Below are positions 1 through 6,213 of a stretch of 6,626 nt of DNA, one piece after another. Source of the stretch: an uncultured Victivallaceae bacterium. GTDB taxonomy: Bacteria; Verrucomicrobiota; Lentisphaeria; Victivallales; Victivallaceae. A program made the position numbers and the translations under genes. Below the pieces are notes generated by a model that saw nothing but the letters and a program-made list of their open reading frames with translations, searched no databases and was not told the DNA's origin. Location of the stretch: the NCBI GenBank assembly GCA_934663655.1, contig CAKUKT010000150.1, forward strand, positions 1-6,626, written 5' to 3'. The first letter of the stretch is position 1, and each line of letters begins with the position of its first letter.

Positions 1-1779
1 CTCCGGCAGTGGCTGGAAGCTCGTCCCGGAGCGGTTGACCAGACGCTGGTCAACCGGATCATGGGAAACGGGGCGATCACCGGTTACCGGGAGATTTTCT
101 GGCGCCTCGACGACGGAAACGGCAAGGCGTTGTTTCCGGCGGGAGAAGAAATCCCGGTGCTGAAGTGGGAGAACTGGGGGATCGATTTCGGGAAGTTCGA
201 TTACCCGGCCCGCGCCCGCGAACTTGCTGATCGGATGGGAATCAAATTCACTCTGGTCGCTTCCACCCCGGAGATCGCCGCCGCTGCCGCGAAGCGTTAT
301 CCCGGCGCGGCGGTTATCGCGGCCGCTCAGGTGCCGGAAAAGTGCGCTTCCGTGGTAAAACTTTCGGCGGATCCGCGCAAATATCTCGACCGGGAAACGG
401 TCTGGTTCCGGAAGCGTTTCCGGGTGGAGGCGCCGGTGACGTTCGGAAAGCTCTGTGTCACCGCCAACGAGAGTTATCGGCTCTGGCTGGATGGCAAGAT
501 CGTCGGTTCCGGGAGTGACGGTGCGCGCGCCAAGACCTTTGACGTCAGTGAATTGCTCACCCCCGGCGAACATGAACTCACCGCGCGGGTGAAACCCGGC
601 AGCGACATGGCCGGCTTACTCGTCAATTTCCGTTATGGTTCGAAGGAGGCGCAGGTGACGCTGAATACCGGTCTCGACTGGGAGTGCCGGGCCGACGGCG
701 CCGCGGAATGGAAGCCGGTGATTTCGACCGGTTTTGAAGGCGCGGGCGCCCGTTTCCGGCTGAAAGAGCCGTGGGGATATCCGTCGCCGCTGGAACTGCT
801 GGTGGCGGACACGCTGGAGATTTGCGATCCCGCCAGTTGGAATGCCTTCGTTGACGGGAAGAAGATTGCGGTCACCGACTGGAGACCGGAGAACTTTCCC
901 GCCGCGCTGGAGGTTCGGTTGAACCGGCCTGAATTTCTCGGTGAGGTTCGGATTGATGCCGCCGGTTTCGGCGGGTTCCGGCTGGAATATTTTGACGGGG
1001 CAAAGCCGGTGGTGTTGACTCCGGACGTTCCGGCCGGGGAACCGACGGTGCTCGCTTTTTCGCCGCGCAAGGTCGACCGACTGCGGTTGACCGTTCTCTC
1101 CGGCACCCCGCAGGCGAGACTGCGCGGGCTCGAACTCGGCAGAGCGGCCGGTTCGGCAACCGGCGTTTCGGATCTGGCCCGCGCCAAAACCGGGCCGGCC
1201 GAAGACGGCTTCTGGGAAGCCTCGGGCCGCGGTGCCAAAAGTCTGAGCATCGTCGATGCCGGAGCCCCCTTCGGCAACGCCTATCGTTTTGCGGCGACCG
1301 ATTTCGCCTACTACGCCTATCACCGGATCAAACCGGTCACCGGCGGCGAGGTGATAATCGAATTTGACTTCAAGGTAGATGCCCGCGGCGAATGCCTCAA
1401 TCTCGGGGTGATGCCGCTCAACACCGGTTCGATCGATCACGATACTTCGCTGTTGTGGCTGTTGTTTGACGGCACCAATGGGAAGATAAAATACTTCTCC
1501 AACAGCTGGCACACGGCGGCCGATTTCAAGCCGGGAAAATGGCATCACTTCAAGCTGCGGATTTTCCTCTCCGGGCCGATGAAGAATACCTTCAACATCA
1601 ATATTGACGGCGGAGAAGCTGAGGCGAGTACCTGCGCATTCCGCAATGTGATCGGTACCGGTGACGCGACCGTCGGCGGCATCTGCATCGGCGGACGTGA
1701 AGTTAAAGCCGGGCCGGACGAGGCGGTGTTGATCGACAATATTTCCATTCGTGCGGTACCGGAAAAGGGGCGCAAATGA
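1..1779 (+). CDS. Partial multidomain carbohydrate-active protein (rhamnosidase/GH2-like sandwich, F5/8-like, LamG-like)
   Basis: The reading frame is open to the left edge, so the true start lies outside the window. The first in-frame ATG (base 61) has no Shine-Dalgarno sequence and no signal peptide, and the 20 codons before it read as ordinary protein. Numbered from that ATG, residues about 110-195 (ETVWFRKRFRV ... DVSELLTPGEHELTARV) resemble the beta-sandwich found beside catalytic domains in alpha-L-rhamnosidases and GH2 enzymes. Residues about 245-362 (EVRIDAAGFGGFRLEYFDG ... VDRLRLTVLSG) look F5/8/discoidin-like. Residues about 370-570 form a concanavalin A/LamG-like domain: EFDF at 434-437, GKWHHFKLRI around W494, IDG at 515-517 and LIDN at 557-560. 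I see no glycosidase active site in the visible part, so any catalytic domain should be upstream. The stop codon overlaps the next start (ATGA), indicating one transcript with the esterase. Its role in glycan binding or breakdown is inference. Confidence 0.72.
   Translation, partial: LRQWLEARPGAVDQTLVNRIMGNGAITGYREIFWRLDDGNGKALFPAGEEIPVLKWENWGIDFGKFDYPARARELADRMGIKFTLVASTPEIAAAAAKRYPGAAVIAAAQVPEKCASVVKLSADPRKYLDRETVWFRKRFRVEAPVTFGKLCVTANESYRLWLDGKIVGSGSDGARAKTFDVSELLTPGEHELTARVKPGSDMAGLLVNFRYGSKEAQVTLNTGLDWECRADGAAEWKPVISTGFEGAGARFRLKEPWGYPSPLELLVADTLEICDPASWNAFVDGKKIAVTDWRPENFPAALEVRLNRPEFLGEVRIDAAGFGGFRLEYFDGAKPVVLTPDVPAGEPTVLAFSPRKVDRLRLTVLSGTPQARLRGLELGRAAGSATGVSDLARAKTGPAEDGFWEASGRGAKSLSIVDAGAPFGNAYRFAATDFAYYAYHRIKPVTGGEVIIEFDFKVDARGECLNLGVMPLNTGSIDHDTSLLWLLFDGTNGKIKYFSNSWHTAADFKPGKWHHFKLRIFLSGPMKNTFNINIDGGEAEASTCAFRNVIGTGDATVGGICIGGREVKAGPDEAVLIDNISIRAVPEKGRK
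32..56. repeat. Perfect inverted repeat, 11-bp arms, 3-nt loop
   Basis: CGGTTGACCAG (32-42) is followed by ACG and then its exact reverse complement CTGGTCAACCG (46-56). It lies inside the open frame of the first gene, encoding AVDQTLVNR, five bases before the ATG at 61. Arms this long with so short a loop are not expected often by chance in a window of this size. It could be an RNA hairpin, a protein-binding dyad, or coincidence within coding sequence. Confidence 0.6.
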
Positions 1780-3224
1780 AAGAGTTTCGTTACACTCTGA
1801 TGGCGCTGGCGCTGGCGCTGTCAATGGCAGCTTCCGGAGTTGAGGATTTTACCGGAGCGGCGGCGGGGAGTTTCCCTGGCCGCTGGGGTGCGACGGACAA
1901 GAATCCGCCCGCCGGAGTGATTGACAGCGGCGACCCCGAACACGGTAATGCGATGTGTGTGCCGGGAAGACAGGAGAAGGCGCTTGCCTACACCCGGATG
2001 TTCCTGGAAAAGGCCGCACAGAACGGAGTGGTTTCGCTCGAATTCGATTTTTTCATCCGCGGTGAAGCGGATGTGTATGAATTCGGGATTCTGGCGCCGG
2101 GGGTTTCTCTGAAGGAGCTCATGAATACCACTCCGGTACTGCTGCGACTGGATGGCCGTCATTCGGCGTTGTTTTACCGCCATGCCGACGGCAAACTTAA
2201 ATCGCTGGGAAAATTCTCCGCCGGACAATGGCATCGTCTGGCGCTGGAGATCGCTTTTTCCGGACCGGATAAGGGAAGCTGGACGATCTCCCTCGATGGT
2301 CGTCAGCTCGGCGGCGGTCGGCTCGGTTTCAAGTGCGAGGGCAATGCGATGGCGTCGATCTGGTTCATCAGCCGGCCGGTCGAAGGTGGCGGCAATGGGA
2401 TGATGCTGATCGACAATGTGAAGGTCGAGCACCGGGAGGCCGCCGAAGCTGAGACGCCGGCTCTTGACGATCGCATTGTCGAGCTCTCGTTTTTCTCCCG
2501 GGCGCTCAATCGGGAAAAACGGTACATGGCGATGTTGCCGCCGGGAGTGGCGGTCGGTTCGGATAAAACGCAGCCGATGCTGTTGTTTCTGCACGGGCGT
2601 GGACGAAATGAGCGGTCGCTGATCGACGATCCGGAGGGCCGGGCGGCGCTGGCGGATTTTCGGGGGGTGGTGGTGCTGCCCTCGGGCGATGACGGCTGGT
2701 ACATCAACAGCCCGGTGATCGCCGCCGACCGTTACAACGACTACATCGAGGAACTCCTCGCGGATGCGGCGGCAAAGCTGCCGGTGACGACCGAACGTTC
2801 CGGGCGCGGAATTACCGGCTGGAGCATGGGCGGATACGGCTGTGCGATGTTCGCCGAGGCGCATGCCGGGGAGTTCGCCGCGTTTGCCCCGATCATCGGG
2901 TTGCTCGATTTCCCCCGCGACGGTCTGCCCGAGGGGCAGAGCTACGAGGTGCCGGAGAAGCGTTTCGGCACCGATCGCGAGGTGTGGGCGCGTTTCAATC
3001 CGATCAACGGCGCCGGGGCATTGCGGGATATGAAAATTCTGATCATCACCGGAACCGCGGCGTTTGACCGGACGATGAACCGCAATTTCAAGGCCGAACT
3101 TGAGAAATTGAACATCCCCTGTCAATACCGTGAACTCGGCGGCGGTCACTCCTTCAATGTGGTGACTGCCGCGACCCGGCTGGTGGTTGAGTTCATGAAT
3201 GAAAGTCTGCAATCCGGCAAATAA
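1776..3224 (+). CDS. Secreted LamG-like/esterase D-type alpha/beta-hydrolase fusion
   Basis: A 482-residue protein predicted to be exported: MKEFRYTLMALALALSMAASG is a short, weakly basic start followed by a hydrophobic core, with likely cleavage after G21. Residues about 22-220 form a LamG-like domain (EFDF 89-92, GQWHRL around W152, LDG 173-175, LIDN 211-214). Residues about 235-480 are an alpha/beta-hydrolase of the esterase D/feruloyl-esterase type. They carry an oxyanion-hole HGRG (273-276), nucleophile elbow G-W-S-M-G-G with S350, a plausible acid D431 in TGTAAFDRTMN, and H458 in GGGHSF. In this family such enzymes cleave acyl or feruloyl esters, often on plant polysaccharides; the actual ester here is unknown. 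The start is supported by GGAAAAGGGG (1761-1770) five bases upstream and by the ATGA overlap with gene 1, which suggests translational coupling. S-formylglutathione hydrolase is a less likely alternative because of the signal peptide and the extra domain. Confidence 0.85.
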   Translation: MKEFRYTLMALALALSMAASGVEDFTGAAAGSFPGRWGATDKNPPAGVIDSGDPEHGNAMCVPGRQEKALAYTRMFLEKAAQNGVVSLEFDFFIRGEADVYEFGILAPGVSLKELMNTTPVLLRLDGRHSALFYRHADGKLKSLGKFSAGQWHRLALEIAFSGPDKGSWTISLDGRQLGGGRLGFKCEGNAMASIWFISRPVEGGGNGMMLIDNVKVEHREAAEAETPALDDRIVELSFFSRALNREKRYMAMLPPGVAVGSDKTQPMLLFLHGRGRNERSLIDDPEGRAALADFRGVVVLPSGDDGWYINSPVIAADRYNDYIEELLADAAAKLPVTTERSGRGITGWSMGGYGCAMFAEAHAGEFAAFAPIIGLLDFPRDGLPEGQSYEVPEKRFGTDREVWARFNPINGAGALRDMKILIITGTAAFDRTMNRNFKAELEKLNIPCQYRELGGGHSFNVVTAATRLVVEFMNESLQSGK

Positions 3225-3244
3225 TTTTCATATCGAAAAATTAT
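3221..3244. repeat. AT-only inverted repeat at the end of the esterase gene
   Basis: ATAATTTT (3221-3228) and AAAATTAT (3237-3244) are exact reverse complements around an 8-base loop, and they overlap the esterase stop codon. The stem has no G or C and no following T-run, so it is a poor intrinsic terminator. The AT-rich block ends 13 bases before the -35 box of the next gene and could act as an UP-type element. No other transcription stop is visible between the esterase and the aldolase. Confidence 0.4.
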
Positions 3245-3254
3245 CGGCCGGTTC

Positions 3255-3278
3255 CGGTTGCGGAAATTTCCGGGGCCG
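3255..3278. promoter_or_regulatory. Dyad-symmetric operator candidate over the aldolase promoter
   Basis: The core CGGAAATTTCCG (3261-3272) is a perfect 12-bp palindrome. CGG (3255-3257) and CCG (3276-3278) lie symmetrically three bases outside it, so 18 of 24 positions obey the dyad. The element covers the -35 box and most of the spacer, where a bound repressor would block RNA polymerase. Sugar-responsive LacI- or GntR-type repressors use sites of this size, but no regulator gene is in the window, so its identity is unknown. Confidence 0.45.
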
Positions 3279-3286
3279 TGTATATT
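3258..3286 (+). promoter_or_regulatory. Sigma70-like promoter for the aldolase gene
   Basis: A -35 candidate TTGCGG (3258-3263) is separated by exactly 17 bp from a -10 box TATATT (3281-3286), followed by AA. The -10 matches five of six consensus bases; the -35 keeps TTG. Transcription would start near 3293, giving a leader of about 70 bases. The same layout recurs upstream of the LolC/E-type gene at 6136-6164, which supports both calls. Confidence 0.6.
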
Positions 3287-3292
3287 AAGAAA

Positions 3293-3363
3293 ACCGCGGC
3301 GAATCGCGGCCGGAGGTGAGGCGGCGGGATTCGACGTGGTTCAACAGTATAGAGAATAATATC
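3293..3363 (+). promoter_or_regulatory. Leader of the aldolase mRNA with small hairpin and orphan Shine-Dalgarno
   Basis: A GC hairpin CCGCG (3294-3298)/CGCGG (3305-3309) sits at the predicted 5' end. It is followed by GGAGGTGA (3312-3319), a full-length Shine-Dalgarno match, 44 bases before the aldolase ATG. The nearest start codon that could use it is GTG 3336, which opens a 7-codon frame (MVQQYRE) ending with TAA at 3357-3359, four bases before the aldolase ATG. The 16-base gap from the Shine-Dalgarno to that GTG is longer than usual. Whether this is a leader peptide or a chance purine run cannot be decided here. Confidence 0.35.
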
Positions 3364-4164
3364 ATGATGAGAAGAAGCAAAGTATTGGAGAAACTTCGTG
3401 CCGGAGGTACGGTTTTCTGCCTGAAGAGCCTGTATGCCGACCCCGATATCTGCGAACTGATGGGCAATCTGGGAGCCGATGTGATCTGGATCTGCAACGA
3501 GCACATCGGTATCGATCCGGAACGTATGCGCAATGTGATCCGGGCCGGTCGCGCCGGCGATGTCGATATCATGGTCCGGCGTGCGTTCGGGAACTATGAT
3601 GACCTGATTCAGCAGCTGGAGATGGGGGCGGCGGGACTGATGATTCCGCACTGTGTGAGCGCGGAGATGGTCCGGGAGATCGTGCGGCAGGTGAAATTCC
3701 ATCCGCTGGGGTGCCGCGGGGTTGACGGGGTCAGCGCCGACAGCGGGTTCGGTCTCTATCCGGCGAAGGAATATATGCAGTTCGCCAACCGCGAGACCTT
3801 CCTGATGGTTCAGATCGAGGATGTCTGCGCGATCGACGAGATCGAGAAGATCGCTGCGATCGAAGGCGTGGACATCATTTTCATCGGGCCGGCGGATCTC
3901 AGCCACAGCCTGGGCTGCCCGGGCGATTTCAAGAACGGCAAGGTTCGCGAGGCGATCCGGCGTGCCACCGTCGCCTGTCAGGCCAACGGCAAATGGTGCG
4001 GAACTTCCGGACTGGATCCGGACTACACCCGTTCGCTGATCGCTTCCGGGGTGAGATTCATCACCATCGGCAGCGACTACGGGATGATCCGCAGCGGCGT
4101 GCGGAACATGCTCGACACCTACAATTCACTGCTCGATGACCGGAACTCCGGAACCGACAGGTAA
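3364..4164 (+). CDS. HpcH/HpaI-family class II (metal-dependent) aldolase
   Basis: A 266-residue cytoplasmic protein, the usual length for the family that includes HpcH, GarL and RhmA. These enzymes cleave 2-keto-3-deoxy (or 4-hydroxy-2-keto) acids to pyruvate plus an aldehyde, using a divalent metal. The catalytic set is complete: H47 after E46 (WICNEH), R72 (MVRR), metal ligands E152 (VQIED) and D178 (GPADLS), and the GxRG loop in PLGCRGVDG. The E-to-D spacing of 26 equals that of E149/D175 in characterised HpcH. I chose ATG 3364 (second Met at 3367) over an in-frame GTG at 3316. The family normally begins at RSKVLEKLRAG, and the 16 extra codons look unlike family sequence. The Shine-Dalgarno is weak (AGAG 3351-3354). 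The substrate is unknown; a sugar-derived keto acid such as 2-keto-3-deoxy-rhamnonate fits the context but is inference. Confidence 0.92.
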   Translation: MMRRSKVLEKLRAGGTVFCLKSLYADPDICELMGNLGADVIWICNEHIGIDPERMRNVIRAGRAGDVDIMVRRAFGNYDDLIQQLEMGAAGLMIPHCVSAEMVREIVRQVKFHPLGCRGVDGVSADSGFGLYPAKEYMQFANRETFLMVQIEDVCAIDEIEKIAAIEGVDIIFIGPADLSHSLGCPGDFKNGKVREAIRRATVACQANGKWCGTSGLDPDYTRSLIASGVRFITIGSDYGMIRSGVRNMLDTYNSLLDDRNSGTDR

Positions 4165-4176
4165 ACCGTCGGCGGT

Positions 4177-4194
4177 CTCCGGCGGCGTCCGGAG
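4177..4194. other. Small GC hairpin just after the aldolase
   Basis: CTCCGG (4177-4182) and CCGGAG (4189-4194) are perfect 6-bp complements around a 6-base loop, beginning 12 bases after the aldolase stop. No T-run follows, so it is not a convincing terminator. It could protect the 3' end of the message or be incidental in a GC-rich spacer. Confidence 0.35.
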
Positions 4195-4213
4195 CCGGAT
4201 CGCCGCAGGGCGG

Positions 4214-4240
4214 TTGCGGTGGGCGGCGTTGAATTAAAAT
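4214..4240 (+). promoter_or_regulatory. Weak promoter candidate upstream of the FAD oxidoreductase
   Basis: TTGCGG (4214-4219), the same hexamer as the aldolase -35, is followed after 15 bp by TAAAAT (4235-4240), five of six bases of the -10 consensus. The 15-bp spacer is shorter than optimal. A start near 4247 would fall inside the left arm of the hairpin at 4241-4271, so such a transcript would lack the complete stem. This is offered as a possibility only. Confidence 0.22.
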
Positions 4241-4271
4241 CCCCCCTTCCCGGTTGCAGCCGGAAGGGGGG
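4241..4271. terminator. Strong terminator-like hairpin between aldolase and FAD oxidoreductase
   Basis: CCCCCCTTCC (4241-4250) pairs perfectly with GGAAGGGGGG (4262-4271). The inner GG/CC extends it to about 12 bp with one bulged C around a TTGCAG loop. On the + strand the following TGTATTGGGTATTGTT is only moderately T-rich. On the - strand the stem would be followed by ATTTTAATTC, a better U-tract. It could end the aldolase transcript, attenuate read-through into the oxidoreductase, or serve as a bidirectional stop. No minus-strand gene is evident on the right to need it. Confidence 0.55.
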
Positions 4272-4290
4272 TGTATTGGGTATTGTTCGC

Positions 4291-4295
4291 AGGAG
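4291..4295 (+). promoter_or_regulatory. Ribosome binding site of the FAD oxidoreductase
   Basis: AGGAG ends ten bases before the ATG at 4306 and supports that start. An out-of-frame ATG at 4296 abuts it directly, leaving no room for ribosome placement, so 4306 is preferred. Confidence 0.7.
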
Positions 4296-4305
4296 ATGAG
4301 CAATC

Positions 4306-6072
4306 ATGGCAATCAGTGAATATCCGGATCGTCCGGTTCGGGCGCAGTTCTGTGTGGTGGGCGGTGGTCTGTCGGGGATGTGTGCGGCGATAGCGGCCGC
4401 GCGTCACGGAGTGGACACGGTGCTGATTCACGACCGGCCGGTGCTGGGCGGCAACGCCTCGAGTGAAATCAGAATGTGGGTCTGCGGCGCCCACGGAATG
4501 ATGGAAACCGGCATTATCGAGGAGATCCGTTTGGAAAATCTCCGGCGCAATCCGAATCAGAATTATTCGATCTGGGACACCATACTCTATGAAAAGGTGA
4601 GATTTCAGCCGAATCTGCGGCTTTTCCTCAATACCAGCTGCAACGGGGTGGAGATGGAGGGAGAACGCATTCGGGCGGTGCGGGCGTGGCAGATGACGAC
4701 GCAGCGCAATTTCCGGGTGGAGGCGGATTACTTTGCCGATTGTTCGGGGGACAGCGTGCTGGCTCCGCTCACCGGTGCCGAATATCGTTACGGCCGGGAA
4801 GGGCGGTCGGAGTTCGGCGAGTCGATCGCTCCGGAGAAGCCGGATGCGCGGACAATGGGGATGAGCTGCCTGATCCAGGCGCGCGAGATGACCGAACCGC
4901 AGAAATTCATCGCTCCGGAATGGGCGTACCGCTTCGATACCGACGAAGAACTTTCCAATCGCGAGCACGTGCTCGATCAGATCAACAACTTCTGGTGGCT
5001 GGAACTGGGCGGAGAGAACGACGCGATCGGCGATACCGAGGAGATCCGCGACGAACTGCTGCGGGTCGCCTACGGCATCTGGGATCACATCAAGAACCGC
5101 GGTGACCACGGCGCCGACAACTGGGCGCTCGAATGGGTGGGTTTTCTGCCCGGCAAACGGGAGAGCCGGCGTTACGTCGGCGATCACATCATCACCCAGA
5201 ACGACGTGGCGTCAGGGGGGAAGTTCCCGGATACCGTCGCCTACGGGGGGTGGACGATGGACGACCACCATCCCGGCGGGTTCCGTTATCCCGGCAACCC
5301 GAACATCTTCCATCCCGCGCCGTCGCCGTACGGGATTCCCTATCGTTCGCTCTATTCGCGCAACATCGACAATCTCTGGTTCGCGGGGCGCAATCTGAGT
5401 GCGACCCATTGCGCGCTGAGTTCGACGCGGGTGATGGCGACCTGTGCGCTGCTCGGGCAGGCGGTGGGAAGCGCGGCGGCGGTGGCGGTTCGTCACGGTT
5501 TGTCGCCGCGCGGGGTCTACACCGGGCGGATGGCTGAACTTCAGCGGCTGTTGATGGAGGATGACTGTTTTCTGCCCGGTTTCCGGAGGGAAATTTCGGA
5601 AGCGGCGCGTTCGGCGCGGTTGCGGAGTTCCAACGGCGGCGATCCTTCGGGGCTGCTGACGGGAATTGACCGGGTTTACGACGGCTGCGACAACTGCTGG
5701 AACGCGGCGGCCGGTGATCGGGTGGAATATGAATTTGACCGTCTGCGCGAAGTGACCGAGGTGCGGGTGACGCTTGACAGCGATCTGTTTCGCAACAATG
5801 ACGACAACGATCATCTCAACGTGCCCTGCAACTATCCGCTCAAGATGAAGAAATTTTCCATCTCTCCCCTGCTGATTGAGGCGTTCCGCGTCGAGGGGCG
5901 CACTCCGGAGGGGAAGGTGGTGGAAGTAATGCAGGTTGCGGAGAATTTCCAGCGTTTCCACCACCTCCGGCTTAAGGAACCGCTGCGGCTGACCGGGTTG
6001 CGGCTGGTGGTGGAGAAGTGCCGGAAGCCGGGAACCAGCCGGGTCTTCGCGTTTGATTTCGTCGCCTCCTGA
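4306..6072 (+). CDS. FAD-dependent oxidoreductase (FAD_oxidored type) with C-terminal F5/8-like domain
   Basis: A 588-residue protein with no signal peptide or membrane segment, hence probably cytoplasmic. Residues about 14-425 form a Rossmann FAD domain. G19-G-G-L-S-G24 is the dinucleotide loop, D43 ends the second strand where ribose-binding acids sit, and GGNASSEIRMW (48-58) is typical of the FAD_oxidored family common in Bacteroidetes, Planctomycetes and Lentisphaerae. NLWFAGRNLSATH (356-368) with the downstream MATCALLGQAVGSAAA forms the second FAD contact region. Residues about 452-588 (YEFDRLREVTEVRVTLDSD ... GLRLVVEKCRK) resemble an F5/8 beta-sandwich. The family is poorly characterised and the substrate is unknown. 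Position after a class II aldolase suggests oxidation of a sugar or sugar acid, which is inference. It may be co-transcribed with the aldolase if the hairpin at 4241-4271 is read through. Confidence 0.88.
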   Translation: MAISEYPDRPVRAQFCVVGGGLSGMCAAIAAARHGVDTVLIHDRPVLGGNASSEIRMWVCGAHGMMETGIIEEIRLENLRRNPNQNYSIWDTILYEKVRFQPNLRLFLNTSCNGVEMEGERIRAVRAWQMTTQRNFRVEADYFADCSGDSVLAPLTGAEYRYGREGRSEFGESIAPEKPDARTMGMSCLIQAREMTEPQKFIAPEWAYRFDTDEELSNREHVLDQINNFWWLELGGENDAIGDTEEIRDELLRVAYGIWDHIKNRGDHGADNWALEWVGFLPGKRESRRYVGDHIITQNDVASGGKFPDTVAYGGWTMDDHHPGGFRYPGNPNIFHPAPSPYGIPYRSLYSRNIDNLWFAGRNLSATHCALSSTRVMATCALLGQAVGSAAAVAVRHGLSPRGVYTGRMAELQRLLMEDDCFLPGFRREISEAARSARLRSSNGGDPSGLLTGIDRVYDGCDNCWNAAAGDRVEYEFDRLREVTEVRVTLDSDLFRNNDDNDHLNVPCNYPLKMKKFSISPLLIEAFRVEGRTPEGKVVEVMQVAENFQRFHHLRLKEPLRLTGLRLVVEKCRKPGTSRVFAFDFVAS

Positions 6073-6135
6073 TTTTGGTGCGGATCCGGTGCCGGAGTTT
6101 TTTCAAAGGCTGGAGGAATTTTTTCTCTCCTCTAT
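6073..6135. other. Spacer after the FAD oxidoreductase with a weak terminator candidate
   Basis: TCCG (6085-6088) and CGGA (6093-6096) can form a 4-bp stem with a GTGC loop, followed one base later by six Ts (6098-6103). The T-run is right for an intrinsic terminator but the stem is very short. A second T-run (6119-6124) lies between GAGGA (6113-6117) and TCCTC (6128-6132). I see no small gene here. Confidence 0.3.
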
Positions 6136-6164
6136 TTGCCTGGCGCCGCCGTCGGGGATATATT
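6136..6164 (+). promoter_or_regulatory. Sigma70-like promoter for the LolC/E-type permease gene
   Basis: TTGCCT (6136-6141), a 17-bp spacer and TATATT (6159-6164) followed by AA repeat the architecture of the aldolase promoter at 3258-3286. The transcript would start near 6171 and have a leader of about 43 bases. No operator-like palindrome matching the one at 3255-3278 is present; only GGCGCC (6142-6147) lies in the spacer. This is compatible with constitutive expression. Confidence 0.6.
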
Positions 6165-6213
6165 AAACAGAAATATTTTCAACGGTAACTGTATCCCGGG
6201 AGATTTCAGGCGG

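Noticed and set aside
61..63. ATG at 61 as the true start of gene 1
   Set aside because: There is no Shine-Dalgarno sequence and no signal peptide. The frame is open and protein-like for all 20 upstream codons, so the gene most likely begins outside the window.
1147..1164. Inverted repeat GCCGGTT / AACCGGC with a 4-base loop
   Set aside because: It lies in the middle of gene 1. Seven-bp GC-rich stems are expected by chance in coding sequence of this composition.
616..1824. Long minus-strand open frame (402 codons) opposite gene 1, and similar long frames opposite the other genes
   Set aside because: It is a shadow of the GC-biased third positions of the plus-strand gene. The translation has low complexity and no recognisable domain, and the plus-strand product shows clear domains.
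2927..2941. Hairpin CTGCCC / GGGCAG in the esterase gene
   Set aside because: It is short, within coding sequence, and has no T-run or other regulatory context.
3316..3363. GTG at 3316 as the start of the aldolase
   Set aside because: The GTG lies inside the GGAGGTGA purine run and so has no upstream ribosome site. The 16 extra residues are unlike the family N-terminus, which fits ATG 3364 or 3367.
4296..4319. Seven-codon frame MSNHGNQ overlapping the oxidoreductase start
   Set aside because: Its ATG directly abuts AGGAG, leaving no spacing for initiation, and nothing else supports translation.
4962..4975. 14-bp perfect palindrome CGAGCACGTGCTCG in the oxidoreductase gene
   Set aside because: About one such site is plausible by chance in this length, and it is inside conserved coding sequence with no regulatory context.
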